Below, piece by piece: positions 25,171 to 33,395 of a stretch of DNA of 64,000 nt. The stretch spans positions 186,001 to 250,000 of the forward strand of contig NZ_MJAP01000002.1 of NCBI RefSeq assembly GCF_001884735.1, read 5' to 3'. The stretch comes from Natronohydrobacter thiooxidans. GTDB lineage: Bacteria > Pseudomonadota > Alphaproteobacteria > Rhodobacterales > Rhodobacteraceae. How positions within the stretch are numbered: position 1 is the first letter of the stretch; each line of letters begins with the position of its first letter. Below the pieces are notes generated by a model. The model did not search any database, had not been told where the DNA came from, and saw only the letters and a list, made by a program, of their open reading frames with translations. The position numbers were made by a program, and so were the translations under genes.

Positions 25171-25617
25171 ATGACCCCTGCGCCAGAGGCGTTTTTCCAG
25201 ACAGTCGAGCGCGATCTGACCGCTGTATCGGATGTCGCCATGGCCGTAAATGACTATGCCAGCAAAGTCTTGGATGAAGACAGCGCGGGACTGATCGAAC
25301 TGGCTCTGGTCGAGGCCCTGACCAATGCGATCAAACATGGCAGCGTGCATGGCCGCGATACCGGTCAGATATTGGTATCCGCCCATGTTGCCGATGCTGC
25401 GCTGGTGGTCGAGGTGAATGACATCGTGCCGGTAGTGCCCGACGGGCTGCTGGAAAAGACGCGCGGGCAATATTCGTCGCATGACATCACTGATGTCGCA
25501 TCACTGCCCGAAGGGGGGCGTGGACTGCTCATCATTATTCTGTCGATGGATGAGGTCAATCTGCGAACGAGCAATGATCGCTACATTCTGAGCATGGTGA
25601 AGTACATCAACACATGA
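25171..25617 (+). CDS. HATPase serine kinase/anti-sigma-type protein (RsbW/SpoIIAB-like)
   Basis: A 148-residue GHKL ATPase domain. The N box is EALVEALTNAIKHGS-like (LVEALTNAIKHG), and the G2 box is PEGGRGLLII. These proteins phosphorylate the STAS antagonist and release or bind a target according to its state. It closes the GAF-PP2C-STAS-HATPase run, four bases after the STAS gene. No sigma factor or PhyR-type response regulator lies nearby, so the target is either encoded elsewhere or is not a sigma factor. The neighbouring polysaccharide synthase is a candidate process under its control (inference). Confidence 0.88.
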   Translation: MTPAPEAFFQTVERDLTAVSDVAMAVNDYASKVLDEDSAGLIELALVEALTNAIKHGSVHGRDTGQILVSAHVADAALVVEVNDIVPVVPDGLLEKTRGQYSSHDITDVASLPEGGRGLLIIILSMDEVNLRTSNDRYILSMVKYINT

Positions 25618-25626
25618 GCGGCGCGG

Positions 25627-26223
25627 TCAGAACGTATTGATCGCAAACCCGATCACGGCACGCTTTTCGCGGAACCGATACCCCAGCCGCAGCCGGACCG
25701 GCGTTTCGCGGATATCATACCCCAGAAACAGGCTGTTTTCGCGGAAAGAATCCCCGCCCTGGATCGAGACAGCAGCACTTAGACCGCTGTCCCAATGTGC
25801 CACTTCACCCAATAGCTGATATTCGTTCTTTATGGTGTTGTAATCGGCCAGCACGAAAACACTTCCGAATGTCGTCGGGGCCCAACGTTCCAAGACCACT
25901 TTCGCGCCAAGATCCAGACTGCCAGCACGATCTGAGCGGGCGCTCGGACCAAAGCGGAAAACAGCACTTTCGCCCAAAGCCGGGACCGGCAGGCTGTAAG
26001 TGATATTGGCGCTGAACGCACCGCCCCCGGCGAAATCCGACCAGCCCAAAGCCGCGCCCCACGGCCCGCGCACAATGCTGCCGATGACTGTACTTGCCCG
26101 AGGCGCATAGTCGAGCTGGAAAAATTCGCCATTCGCCTGCGCGTCTGACAGGGCGATCAGGCTGATAAGACCAGAAGCAGGCAAAGCCTGCCACCCTGCC
26201 GTGCGAATGATTACTCTACCCAA
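25627..26223 (-). CDS. Probable outer-membrane beta-barrel protein
   Basis: The product is rich in alternating amphipathic strands and ends in a beta-signal-like aromatic terminus (VIGFAINTF). I chose the TTG at 26223: AGGAAG lies seven bases upstream and the resulting 198-residue protein begins with a signal peptide ending near ALSDAQANG. Longer frames back to 26400 would overlap the divergent gene at 26299. No family was recognised with certainty. Its position between a regulatory switch and a polysaccharide synthase suggests an envelope role, perhaps glucan passage, but this is inference. Confidence 0.6.
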   Translation of the reverse strand: MGRVIIRTAGWQALPASGLISLIALSDAQANGEFFQLDYAPRASTVIGSIVRGPWGAALGWSDFAGGGAFSANITYSLPVPALGESAVFRFGPSARSDRAGSLDLGAKVVLERWAPTTFGSVFVLADYNTIKNEYQLLGEVAHWDSGLSAAVSIQGGDSFRENSLFLGYDIRETPVRLRLGYRFREKRAVIGFAINTF

Positions 26224-26298
26224 GCGCGATCTTCCTATTTTAGATTTCGCCTTATAAGGTAAATCATCCCACAGAGCAGGGCTCAAGAAAAACTGAAA

Positions 26299-28167
26299 AT
26301 GGCGCAGAAGCAGGCAAACCGTCCCCATGCGACGCGATATGAACGTCAGGTTCCCTGGAGGCATGCTGCGCATGGACCGTTGCATGTTTTTGTCTGGCAA
26401 TTTCTGGCGACGGCAAGTCTGGTTTTCGGGGTCTGGTATCTGTGGTGGCGCTGGACCTATTCGATAAACTGGGATGCTGCCTGGTTCTCATTGTCGTTGC
26501 TGATCGCAGAAACCGGCGCATTTCTGGGGCTGATCCTGTTCACGATCAATCTGTGGACGCCACGATCACCGAAGCGTCCCATCGCCCCGGCGCGCATTTC
26601 CGACACGACCGAGACCCCACCCGAAACCGATCGGCCGTTGATCGTGGATGTATTCTTCGCAACATATAGCGAAGATCCTGAACTGGTGCGCTTGGGTCTG
26701 CGCGATGCGCAAAACATGCATTACCCCCACCCGATCGACCTGCGTATCCATGTGCTTGACGACGGGCGGCGCCCGGCGATGGCAGCGGTGGCGCAGGACT
26801 TGGGCGTCAACTACATCACGCGTTCGGATAATGTCGGCTACAAGGCGGGAAACCTGCGCAATGCGATGGATCACACGGTCGGCGATTTCGTGGTTATCTT
26901 TGACGCAGACACACGCCCGTTTCCGAATTTTCTGGCCAATACGCTGGGCTATTTCCGCGATCCGAAAACAGCATGGGTCCAGACACCCCAATGGTTCTGG
27001 GACATCCCGCCCGGCGTGCCCTTGCCCGCGGCTCTGGAACGAAAACTGGGGCGCTTTGGCAATTGGCTGGGTCGACGCATCGAAACAGTGATCGGCCCTG
27101 TGCGAATTGGCGAGGATCCCTTCGGCAACGATCCTCAGATGTTTTATGATTTCATCCAGCATCGGCGGAACTGGGCCAACGCTTCTTTCTGCTGCGGCGC
27201 TGGGTCAGTCCATCGGCGCGAAGCCCTGATGGAAGCAGCCATCCGGTCCTGGGCCGCGCAGATCGAAGATCTGTCCGGCAAAGAGGCGCGCCGCCTGACA
27301 CGCCTTACAGGCGAGGCAAATCTGAGCACGCCTGTGCACCATTCCGCGCAGATGGGGCGTGCGCGGGAAGTGGAATTCACACCGTTCAAACTGCATGTGT
27401 CAGAAGACCTTTATACATCGATTGCCTTGCACAGTGACCGCGCAAGGGGCTGGAAATCCGTGATGCACCCCGAAGTCCTGTCACGCATGATCTCGCCCAA
27501 TGATCTGTTGAGCTGGACGATTCAGCGATTCAAATATGCCGGTGGCACACTTGATATCCTGCGCAATGACAATCCGTTGCTGCGCCGGGGTCTGAACCTT
27601 CCACAAAAGCTGATGTATGGCACAACATTCTATTCCTATCTTTCCCCGCTATGGAACATCATCTTTCTGATTTCGCCCATCATTTTTCTGTTCTCCGGCA
27701 TCGCACCAGTCGCCACATACTCACTGGAATTCTTTTTGCACATCGTGCCCTTTCTGGTGATGAACGAACTGGCGCAGATGGTGGGGCTTTGGGGCACACC
27801 TGCGATGAAGGGGCGAAAATGGTATATCGCCATGTTCCCACTGACGCTGGCGGCCCTGTGGGCCGTGATCCGGGGGCAGAAGATTTCCTTTACAGTCACA
27901 CCGAAGGATCGCGCCTCCGGGCGGTATCTGAAGCTGGTGCGCTGGCAAATTCTGATTCTTTCGCTGAACGCGGCCGCGCTGGTCTATGGCTGGAGCATGT
28001 TCGGACTCGGCGTCTCTGGATACACACTGGGCGCGATGATCGTGAATACCTTTTGGAGCCTGAGTAACATGATGGCGCTGTGGGTGATAATCCGCGCAGC
28101 AATATGGTCGCCCGATCCCGAATTTGACCTGCCTGTGATGGAGGCATATCAGCATGAAACCCGATAG
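26299..28167 (+). CDS. Cellulose-synthase-like GT2 membrane glycosyltransferase
   Basis: The 622-residue product has two N-terminal membrane segments, a GT2 catalytic core and about five C-terminal segments. Catalytic motifs are in place: LDDG (Asp154-155), FDADT (Asp202/204), SED (Glu369-Asp370) and QRFKYAGG (Gln409), the Q-x-x-x-W-like acceptor motif of processive beta-glycan synthases in a variant form. Unlike BcsA it has no C-terminal PilZ domain, so direct c-di-GMP control through this protein is not expected. It likely polymerises and exports a beta-linked glucan (cellulose, mixed-linkage glucan or curdlan-like; not distinguishable). The next gene overlaps its end by 14 bases. Confidence 0.85.
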   Translation: MAQKQANRPHATRYERQVPWRHAAHGPLHVFVWQFLATASLVFGVWYLWWRWTYSINWDAAWFSLSLLIAETGAFLGLILFTINLWTPRSPKRPIAPARISDTTETPPETDRPLIVDVFFATYSEDPELVRLGLRDAQNMHYPHPIDLRIHVLDDGRRPAMAAVAQDLGVNYITRSDNVGYKAGNLRNAMDHTVGDFVVIFDADTRPFPNFLANTLGYFRDPKTAWVQTPQWFWDIPPGVPLPAALERKLGRFGNWLGRRIETVIGPVRIGEDPFGNDPQMFYDFIQHRRNWANASFCCGAGSVHRREALMEAAIRSWAAQIEDLSGKEARRLTRLTGEANLSTPVHHSAQMGRAREVEFTPFKLHVSEDLYTSIALHSDRARGWKSVMHPEVLSRMISPNDLLSWTIQRFKYAGGTLDILRNDNPLLRRGLNLPQKLMYGTTFYSYLSPLWNIIFLISPIIFLFSGIAPVATYSLEFFLHIVPFLVMNELAQMVGLWGTPAMKGRKWYIAMFPLTLAALWAVIRGQKISFTVTPKDRASGRYLKLVRWQILILSLNAAALVYGWSMFGLGVSGYTLGAMIVNTFWSLSNMMALWVIIRAAIWSPDPEFDLPVMEAYQHETR

Positions 28168-28513
28168 CGGCTGGATCTCTGCGCGTTACCAGATCGCCTG
28201 GCTTTTGGGCCTAATCGTGTCCATCGCCATTGTGGTACAGCTTGAGCGGCTGGATCTGGGCATATCGCTGGATGGCCCGGAAGATAGCAGCACAATTGAC
28301 GGCCTGCGCACGCGCGTTCCGGATATTCAGGCCGCCAGCGCAGAAGAACTGGCCGCAGTGATGCTGGCGCTGTCTGCGGCGGGGCTTCAGGATCCTGACC
28401 CATCCCTCACGGCCGAGGCTGCAGCCCTTCTAGATGCCATTCCTCCGCATTTGGCTGCCGATCCCCTGCTCATCGAGGCTGGCGCCATCATGCAGCGTGT
28501 TTTCGGTCTGTGA
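28154..28513 (+). CDS. Small single-pass membrane protein, partner of the GT2 synthase
   Basis: The 119-residue product has one membrane segment (about residues 10-30, QIAWLLGLIVSIAIVVQL) and then a ~85-residue soluble, Ala/Glu-rich helical domain, probably periplasmic. It starts inside the end of the glycosyltransferase gene with GAGG eight bases upstream, so translation is coupled. No family was recognised. The arrangement suggests an accessory subunit of the synthase, in a role comparable to small Bcs partners, but there is no visible homology to support a specific one. Confidence 0.65.
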   Translation: MKPDSGWISARYQIAWLLGLIVSIAIVVQLERLDLGISLDGPEDSSTIDGLRTRVPDIQAASAEELAAVMLALSAAGLQDPDPSLTAEAAALLDAIPPHLAADPLLIEAGAIMQRVFGL

Positions 28514-28849
28514 GGGCTCCAGATGCTGCGTATCTGCATGAGCACCCCGGTCTCGCCCCGATGCCCTCAAGGTCGCGCAGCCGTGAACGTGTTGCGAGCG
28601 GCTCTCCGGTTTTGTGAGCGCGCAGCTTCATGAAGCAGGCGATGCGCACGCGATCGAGCAGCACCGATAGACGGGCAGCTTTTCGGGATCGGGACGCCAT
28701 GGTTATGGGGAGTGGCTTCACCGGAGAAAGACCCTGCAGAGCGCTCCCGTCTGGTTCTTGCGCTTCTACTGCACTTCGCCCCGCGCTAAACGACGATAGT
28801 GTCGCAGAGATGTATAAACGCTTCAGCACCGACGATGCGGCCTCTTCAT
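28514..28849. other. Stretch without supported gene, next to IS remnant
   Basis: No frame on either strand shows a recognisable product or start signal. It ends where the minus-strand transposase remnant stops and is probably decayed mobile-element flank. Confidence 0.5.
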
Positions 28850-29200
28850 CTAGGCCAGCCAAGCCATTGCGCAGGCGAGTGTTACGAATGCTTTGAAGGA
28901 TGACAGAGTTTTCTCGCAGCGTAGGGCGATCCTCCGGAAGCGTTTGATACGATTGAAGAAACATCCGACGAGATGCCGCTCCTTGTAGAGCGCCCAGCCG
29001 ATGGACGGCACGGTTGATCGCGACGGGTTTGCTTTGATCTGAGGACTGGCTCCGAGGTCGTGGGTGATAAACCGACGCAAATGATCAGCATCATAGGCAG
29101 CATCCGCCATCACCTGCCCGACGCCCTTCAGCCCTTCGAGCAGGTCTCCCCATTGGCCGGGCGTGATCGTGACGCGGATCGCCAGACCAACGGCCTCACG
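28850..29200 (-). pseudogene. IS5-family (IS427-like) transposase, C-terminal remnant
   Basis: On the minus strand the reading includes VTITPGQWGD, VMADAAYDADHLRRFI, and YKERHLVGCFFNRIKRFRRIALR near the end, matching the C-terminal part of IS5/IS427-type DDE transposases ('YKERHLVECFFNKLKRFRRIATRYDK'). The final catalytic Glu neighbourhood is present, but the N-terminal half with the first catalytic Asp is missing, and the frame upstream of about 29200 no longer resembles the family. Clear terminal inverted repeats could not be found. A relic, not an active element. Confidence 0.7.
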
Positions 29201-29602
29201 CAATACGAGTTTATCTGCAAATGCTGGACATAAGAGCCAGAACGATTCATCTTGAATCCGATCCATCAAATGCCGGGACTGCACATCTAACAAGGCCACC
29301 TGCATGTCGGGCTGTAGCGGCTGAAATCATTGAGGCTGCAAAACGCTCGGGCGGTGCCGATGCGCCGGGACATGTGCATTGCAAAGCTCTGTAGCATCCA
29401 AAGAACGGGTGCTTGTCGCAGCCCATAGCCAGAACTCGGCCCCATGCGCGCCTTGTGCACCGGCATTGTCGTTCACGGCGGGCATGGCACAGGCAACAGG
29501 ACGCCCGGTTGGCAGCGGGCCGAAGCAGGGCACAACCTTCTCCCCTGTCCAAAAGCAGTTTCCGGCATTGTATTGCAGACAGCCACAATCTACCTTTTCT
29601 CC
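29201..29602. other. Stretch without supported gene upstream of the antiporter operon
   Basis: About 400 bases between the transposase remnant and mrpE. Frames here are short or out of keeping with local codon use. It must contain the promoter of the antiporter operon, but no clear -35/-10 pair was identified. Confidence 0.4.
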
Positions 29603-30091
29603 ATGAACACCTTCTTGGTCAGGGCCATAGTGCATCGCACCGTGCTGTTCGGGGGCGGGTGGTTGGCTTTGGCCGGGCCTGCGCCAGAAGCCCTTGCAAC
29701 AGGTCTGGTCGTAACCATCGTTGCTGTGTGGCTGAGTCTGCAGTTCCTTCCGGCGCGGGATCCGCTTGTGCTCTGGAGGCTGGCGCGGCATCTGCCGCGG
29801 TTTGTCGCAGAGTCGATCCGTGGCGGGGTGGATGTGGCCTGGCGCGCATTTTCGCCAAGCATGCCGCTCAACCCCGGCTGGATCGAACTGCGCAGTGATC
29901 TGCCCGAAGGTGCGCGGGCGGCCCTGGGCGGTGAATTGTCGCTGATGCCCGGAACGCTGGCGGCTGGCAGCGAGGATGGCAAGCTGATCATTCACCTGCT
30001 GGACATCGAGGCGGGGTTCGATGACGCCATTGCCCGCGAGGAGGCGCAAATCGCTGCAATCATCGATCAGAACAGAACGGGTCGCGCATGA
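29603..30091 (+). CDS. mrpE: Mrp/Mnh antiporter subunit E
   Basis: A 162-residue product from the ATG at 29603; frames extending to 29444 read through non-homologous sequence. It shows the MnhE layout: two short N-terminal membrane helices (TVLFGGGWLALAG, ATGLVVTIVAVWLSLQF), then a soluble domain with RHLPRFVAESIRGGVDVAWRAF and LSLMPGTLAAGSEDGKLIIHLLD, the family signature 'slTPGTl..'. First gene of an eight-gene operon in which almost every junction overlaps by four bases. MrpE is needed for assembly of the cation/proton antiporter complex. Confidence 0.9.
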   Translation: MNTFLVRAIVHRTVLFGGGWLALAGPAPEALATGLVVTIVAVWLSLQFLPARDPLVLWRLARHLPRFVAESIRGGVDVAWRAFSPSMPLNPGWIELRSDLPEGARAALGGELSLMPGTLAAGSEDGKLIIHLLDIEAGFDDAIAREEAQIAAIIDQNRTGRA

Positions 30092-30420
30092 CGCTCTGGT
30101 TGCATCTGCTGGCACTGGGCCTGCTTGCCACTCTGGCCGGCGCGCTATGGCGGGTGTGGCGCGGTCCGTCGCAGGCCGACCGCATGATGGCCGCACAGCT
30201 CGTCGGTACAGGTGGGGTTGGCGTGCTGATCGTGCTGGCCGCGCTGCAGGACTGGGCGCTTCTGGTCGTGGCACTGGCGCTGGCGCTGCTCTCGGCGCTG
30301 GCAGCCGTGGGCTTTGTCAAGACGCAGACACCGGACGGCGCGGGTGATCCTGAAGAGCAATCGGCCCGAGACGGCGGCAGATACGCCCCGGCGGCATCAC
30401 AAAAGGATGCTGCGACGTGA
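30088..30420 (+). CDS. mrpF: Mrp/Mnh antiporter subunit F
   Basis: A 110-residue product with three membrane helices and the MrpF pattern WRVWRGPSQADRMMAAQLVGTGGVGVLIVLA, in which the Asp of 'DR' is conserved in the family. It overlaps mrpE by ATGA. The polar C-terminal tail of ~25 residues is longer than usual. Confidence 0.88.
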   Translation: MTLWLHLLALGLLATLAGALWRVWRGPSQADRMMAAQLVGTGGVGVLIVLAALQDWALLVVALALALLSALAAVGFVKTQTPDGAGDPEEQSARDGGRYAPAASQKDAAT

Positions 30421-30707
30421 TCGCTGATCTTGCAACCTATGCTTTTACCGCCCTTGGGTTGGTGTTCTTTGCTGCAGGCACAGTCGGGCTGATCCGGTTT
30501 CCCGACACGTTCAGCCGTCTGCATGCATTGACCAAAGCAGACAATCTTGGTCTGGGATTTATCGCTCTGGGGATAGCGTTTCAGGCCGGAACTCTGGCGC
30601 AACTGGTCACGCTTGCACTGATCTGGGCGCTCGCATTGCTGGCCGCCGGGGCTGTCGCGCAACTGGTCGCGCGGGCCGCGCTGACCACATCGCAGGAGGA
30701 AGAATGA
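30417..30707 (+). CDS. mrpG: Mrp/Mnh antiporter subunit G
   Basis: A 96-residue product starting at a GTG that overlaps the mrpF stop (GTGA). It has three membrane helices and the MrpG motif GLIRFPDTFSRLHALTKADNLG, nearly identical to the family consensus 'G..R.PD.y.RLHA.tKa.tLG'. Confidence 0.9.
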   Translation: MIADLATYAFTALGLVFFAAGTVGLIRFPDTFSRLHALTKADNLGLGFIALGIAFQAGTLAQLVTLALIWALALLAAGAVAQLVARAALTTSQEEE

Positions 30708-31630
30708 GCCTCGCGCTGGACCTTGCACTCTGCGCACTGATCCTTGGCGTGTCGCTGGCCGCTGTTGCGGGCGCGGGAGTCTTTCGTGCGGTGATCTTTT
30801 TCATCACTTATGGGCTTTTTGTTGCCATCGGCTGGGCGCGGCTGGGGGCCTATGATGTGGCGCTGGCCGAGGCGGCGATCGGCGCGGGGCTGACTGGCGT
30901 GCTGCTGCTGACCGCGCAGGGGCGCTTGCGCCGGGTGCAGGCCGACCGAACCGAGCGTCCCGGCGCCCCACTGCCCGCCGCACTGGCCGGTGGCGCAGTT
31001 ACGCTGGCGCTGGCCTGGGCGTGGTTCGTTCTGCCTGTGCCAGAGGCGCCCGATGTCGCGCAGGCGCTCCCGCAATCGGGTGCCGGGAATCCCGTGACGG
31101 CGGTGCTCCTGAACTTCCGGGCATGGGACACGCTTCTTGAAAGCATCGTGCTGCTGGCCGCGCTGCTGGGCGTGTGGATGCTGGCGCGGGATGCGGATTG
31201 GGACGCGCCTCTCGGACCGCGCTATCACGCGCGCCCCTCCGGGGTGCTTGCATATTTCGGACGGGTTCTGCCGCCGATCGGGTTGATTTTCGGTGTCTAT
31301 CTGGTCTGGGCCGGTACAGAGACCGTGGGCGGTGCCTTTCAGGGCGGCACTGTGCTGGCCGGGGTGGTGCTGGTGGCCATGATGGCGCAGGTTCTGCCCC
31401 CGCCGCGCGCCTCGAAGCGTCTGCTGCGTGCAGCACTGGTGCTGGGACCGGGCGTATTCCTGTTGTCGGGGCTGGCGGCCGCCGCACTGGGCGGCAGTTT
31501 CCTGAGCCTGTCAGCCGCTCTTGCAAAACCGGCTATCCTGATCATCGAGGCGGCGCTGACCGTCTCCATCGCTGTGACATTGGCGCTGCTGGTCATAGGC
31601 CCCGCCGAAGCCCCGGAGCCTGCGCCATGA
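30704..31630 (+). CDS. mrpB: MbhD/MbhE/MrpB-fused antiporter subunit
   Basis: The 308-residue product combines three modules. Residues 1-75 are an MbhD/DUF4040 domain (AYDVALAEAAIGAGLTGVLLL). The middle, about 85-160, is an MbhE-like segment (NPVTAVLLNFRAWDTLLESIVLLAA). The last part, about 175-300, is MrpB proper (GLIFGVYLVWAGTETVGGAFQGGTVLAG). In classical bacterial Mrp the first two modules sit at the C-terminus of MrpA; here they are joined to MrpB and no MrpA is encoded. In archaeal Mbh/Mrp clusters the three are separate genes in this same order. It overlaps both neighbours by ATGA. Confidence 0.88.
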   Translation: MSLALDLALCALILGVSLAAVAGAGVFRAVIFFITYGLFVAIGWARLGAYDVALAEAAIGAGLTGVLLLTAQGRLRRVQADRTERPGAPLPAALAGGAVTLALAWAWFVLPVPEAPDVAQALPQSGAGNPVTAVLLNFRAWDTLLESIVLLAALLGVWMLARDADWDAPLGPRYHARPSGVLAYFGRVLPPIGLIFGVYLVWAGTETVGGAFQGGTVLAGVVLVAMMAQVLPPPRASKRLLRAALVLGPGVFLLSGLAAAALGGSFLSLSAALAKPAILIIEAALTVSIAVTLALLVIGPAEAPEPAP

Positions 31631-31929
31631 GCCTGACTGTCTTCGCTCTGACTGGTGCGGCGCTGGTGGGTCTTGGGGTCTATGGCCTGCTGGCGCTGCC
31701 GCATCTGCTGCGCCGTGTCATCGCCTTCAACCTGACCGGTTCCGGGTTGTTCTTGTTTTTCGGTGCAGCGGGCGCGCGGGGGGGCGCAGTCGATCCGGTC
31801 CCGCAGGCGCTGATCATCACCGGCATTGTCGTGGCGCTCTCTGCCAGCGCGCTGGCGGTGGGGCTGGTCGTGGCGCTGGCGCGCAGTTCCGGCAAGGTCG
31901 TGCTGCCCGACGAAGACCCGGCGCCATGA
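31627..31929 (+). CDS. mrpC: Mrp/Mnh antiporter subunit C (NuoK-like)
   Basis: A 100-residue product from the ATG overlapping the previous stop; longer in-frame readings run back into mrpB. It has three membrane helices with RRVIAFNLTGSGLFLFF and DPVPQALIITGIVVALSASALAV, the MrpC/NuoK signature 'DPlPQALvLTaIVI..a.tA'. Confidence 0.9.
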   Translation: MSLTVFALTGAALVGLGVYGLLALPHLLRRVIAFNLTGSGLFLFFGAAGARGGAVDPVPQALIITGIVVALSASALAVGLVVALARSSGKVVLPDEDPAP

Positions 31930-33395
31930 CATCGCTGGTGGTTCTGCTGACCTTGCCGCTGGTCGCAGCGCTGGCCGTGCTGGCGCTGCCCGAGCGTCGC
32001 CGAGAGCCGCTCGGGCTGCTCACCGTCGCCATTGGGTTGGTCGCGGCGCTGACGCTTGCAGCTTCCGTATGGCGCAGCGGGCCGGTCTTGCTGACGCTGG
32101 GCGGCTGGACGCCCCCGCTTGGCATAGCCCTGCGCGCCGATGGTCTGGCCGTGGCCCTGATCTTGATGAGTGCGCTGGTCATGTCCGCCGTTGCGCTCGC
32201 CGCCCGGTTCGAGATGCGGGCCACACGGGTCGGCCCGCGCGCGGCCTTCGGTTTCTGGGTGCTGATGGCTCTTTTATGGGGCGCGCTCAACGCGGTCTAT
32301 GTCTCGCGTGATCTGTTCAACCTCTATGTCGGCATCGAGCTTCTCAGCCTTGCAGCCGTAGCCCTTGTTGCACTGTCGGGTACAGCAAAGGCGCTTGCAG
32401 CAGCACTGCGCTACATGATCTTCGCGCTGGTGGGCTCTGTTCTCTATCTGGCGGGGGTTGTGCTGACCTACGCCGCGCATGGTGTGCTCGATATAGGTTT
32501 GCTGGCCGCGCGTATGCCCGCAGAAAGCGATGCCTTGGCACTGGGTCTGATGACGGCGGGATTGCTGGCCAAGACCGCGCTGTTTCCCTTTCATGTCTGG
32601 TTGCCGACGGCCCATGCCGCTGCCCCCGCCCCGGCCTCGGCGCTTTTGTCGGCGCTGGTGCCCAAAGCGTCTTTCCTGATCCTGATCCGGCTGTGGTTCG
32701 AAGCCATGCCCGACCTCGCATCCTCCGCCGCCGTGATGATGCTGGCAGTGCTCGGATCTATCGCGGTAATCTGGGGCGGCGTCCTGGCCTTGGTGCAGAG
32801 CCGCCTGAAGCTGATCGTTGCCTATTCGACTGTTGCGCAACTTGGGTATCTGTTTCTGATTTTTCCCCTGGCAGGGGGCGGCGGGTCGGTGCAGCCGTGG
32901 TCGGCAGGGGCGTGGACCGGGGCTATGTTTCTGGCGCTCAGCCACGGGTTGGCGAAGGCTGCGATGTTTCTGGCTGCGGGCATCTGCATCGCCGCTGTCG
33001 GCAGCGACCGGCTTGGCGATCTGCGCGGGCTGGTGCGGCACCTGCCGATGACAGTGGCTGCCCTTGCACTTGCTGCAATCACCTTGGCGGGCCTGCCACC
33101 TTCGGGCGGGTTCACAGCGAAATATCTGCTGATGACATCGGCTCTGGCAGCGGGTCAGTGGCCCTTGGCGCTGGTGCTGGTCGGGGGCGGCTTGCTGGCC
33201 GCTGCATATCTCTATCGTCCCATGGCCGCCCTTTTCGCGCGCGAGGCCCGGATCGCCCCGCGCCCGGTTCCCCGCATCTGGCAGGCTGTGCCCTTGACGC
33301 TGGCAGCCTCGGCGATCCTGCTGGGCCTTTTCTCCGCCACCCCGTTCGACCTGTTGCAGATCGGACGCCCGGAGCCCGCGGAGGAGGGCCTATGA
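31926..33395 (+). CDS. mrpD: Mrp antiporter subunit D (NuoM/N-like proton-conducting subunit)
   Basis: A 489-residue polytopic protein of the proton-conducting-transporter family (Proton_antipo_M). Visible signatures include the GIELLSLAAVALVAL region with its helix-5 Glu, LLAKTALFPFHVWLPTAHAAAPAPASALLSALVPKAS-type sequence around residues 215-250 (key Lys in LAKTA and PKAS), VAYSTVAQLGYLF, and LSHGLAKAAMFLAAG. It overlaps mrpC by ATGA and the next gene by ATGA. Confidence 0.9.
   Translation: MTSLVVLLTLPLVAALAVLALPERRREPLGLLTVAIGLVAALTLAASVWRSGPVLLTLGGWTPPLGIALRADGLAVALILMSALVMSAVALAARFEMRATRVGPRAAFGFWVLMALLWGALNAVYVSRDLFNLYVGIELLSLAAVALVALSGTAKALAAALRYMIFALVGSVLYLAGVVLTYAAHGVLDIGLLAARMPAESDALALGLMTAGLLAKTALFPFHVWLPTAHAAAPAPASALLSALVPKASFLILIRLWFEAMPDLASSAAVMMLAVLGSIAVIWGGVLALVQSRLKLIVAYSTVAQLGYLFLIFPLAGGGGSVQPWSAGAWTGAMFLALSHGLAKAAMFLAAGICIAAVGSDRLGDLRGLVRHLPMTVAALALAAITLAGLPPSGGFTAKYLLMTSALAAGQWPLALVLVGGGLLAAAYLYRPMAALFAREARIAPRPVPRIWQAVPLTLAASAILLGLFSATPFDLLQIGRPEPAEEGL

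Noticed and set aside
28488..28964. A 158-codon minus-strand frame overlapping the IS remnant
   Set aside because: It runs across the transposase remnant in another frame and shows no protein-like pattern of its own.
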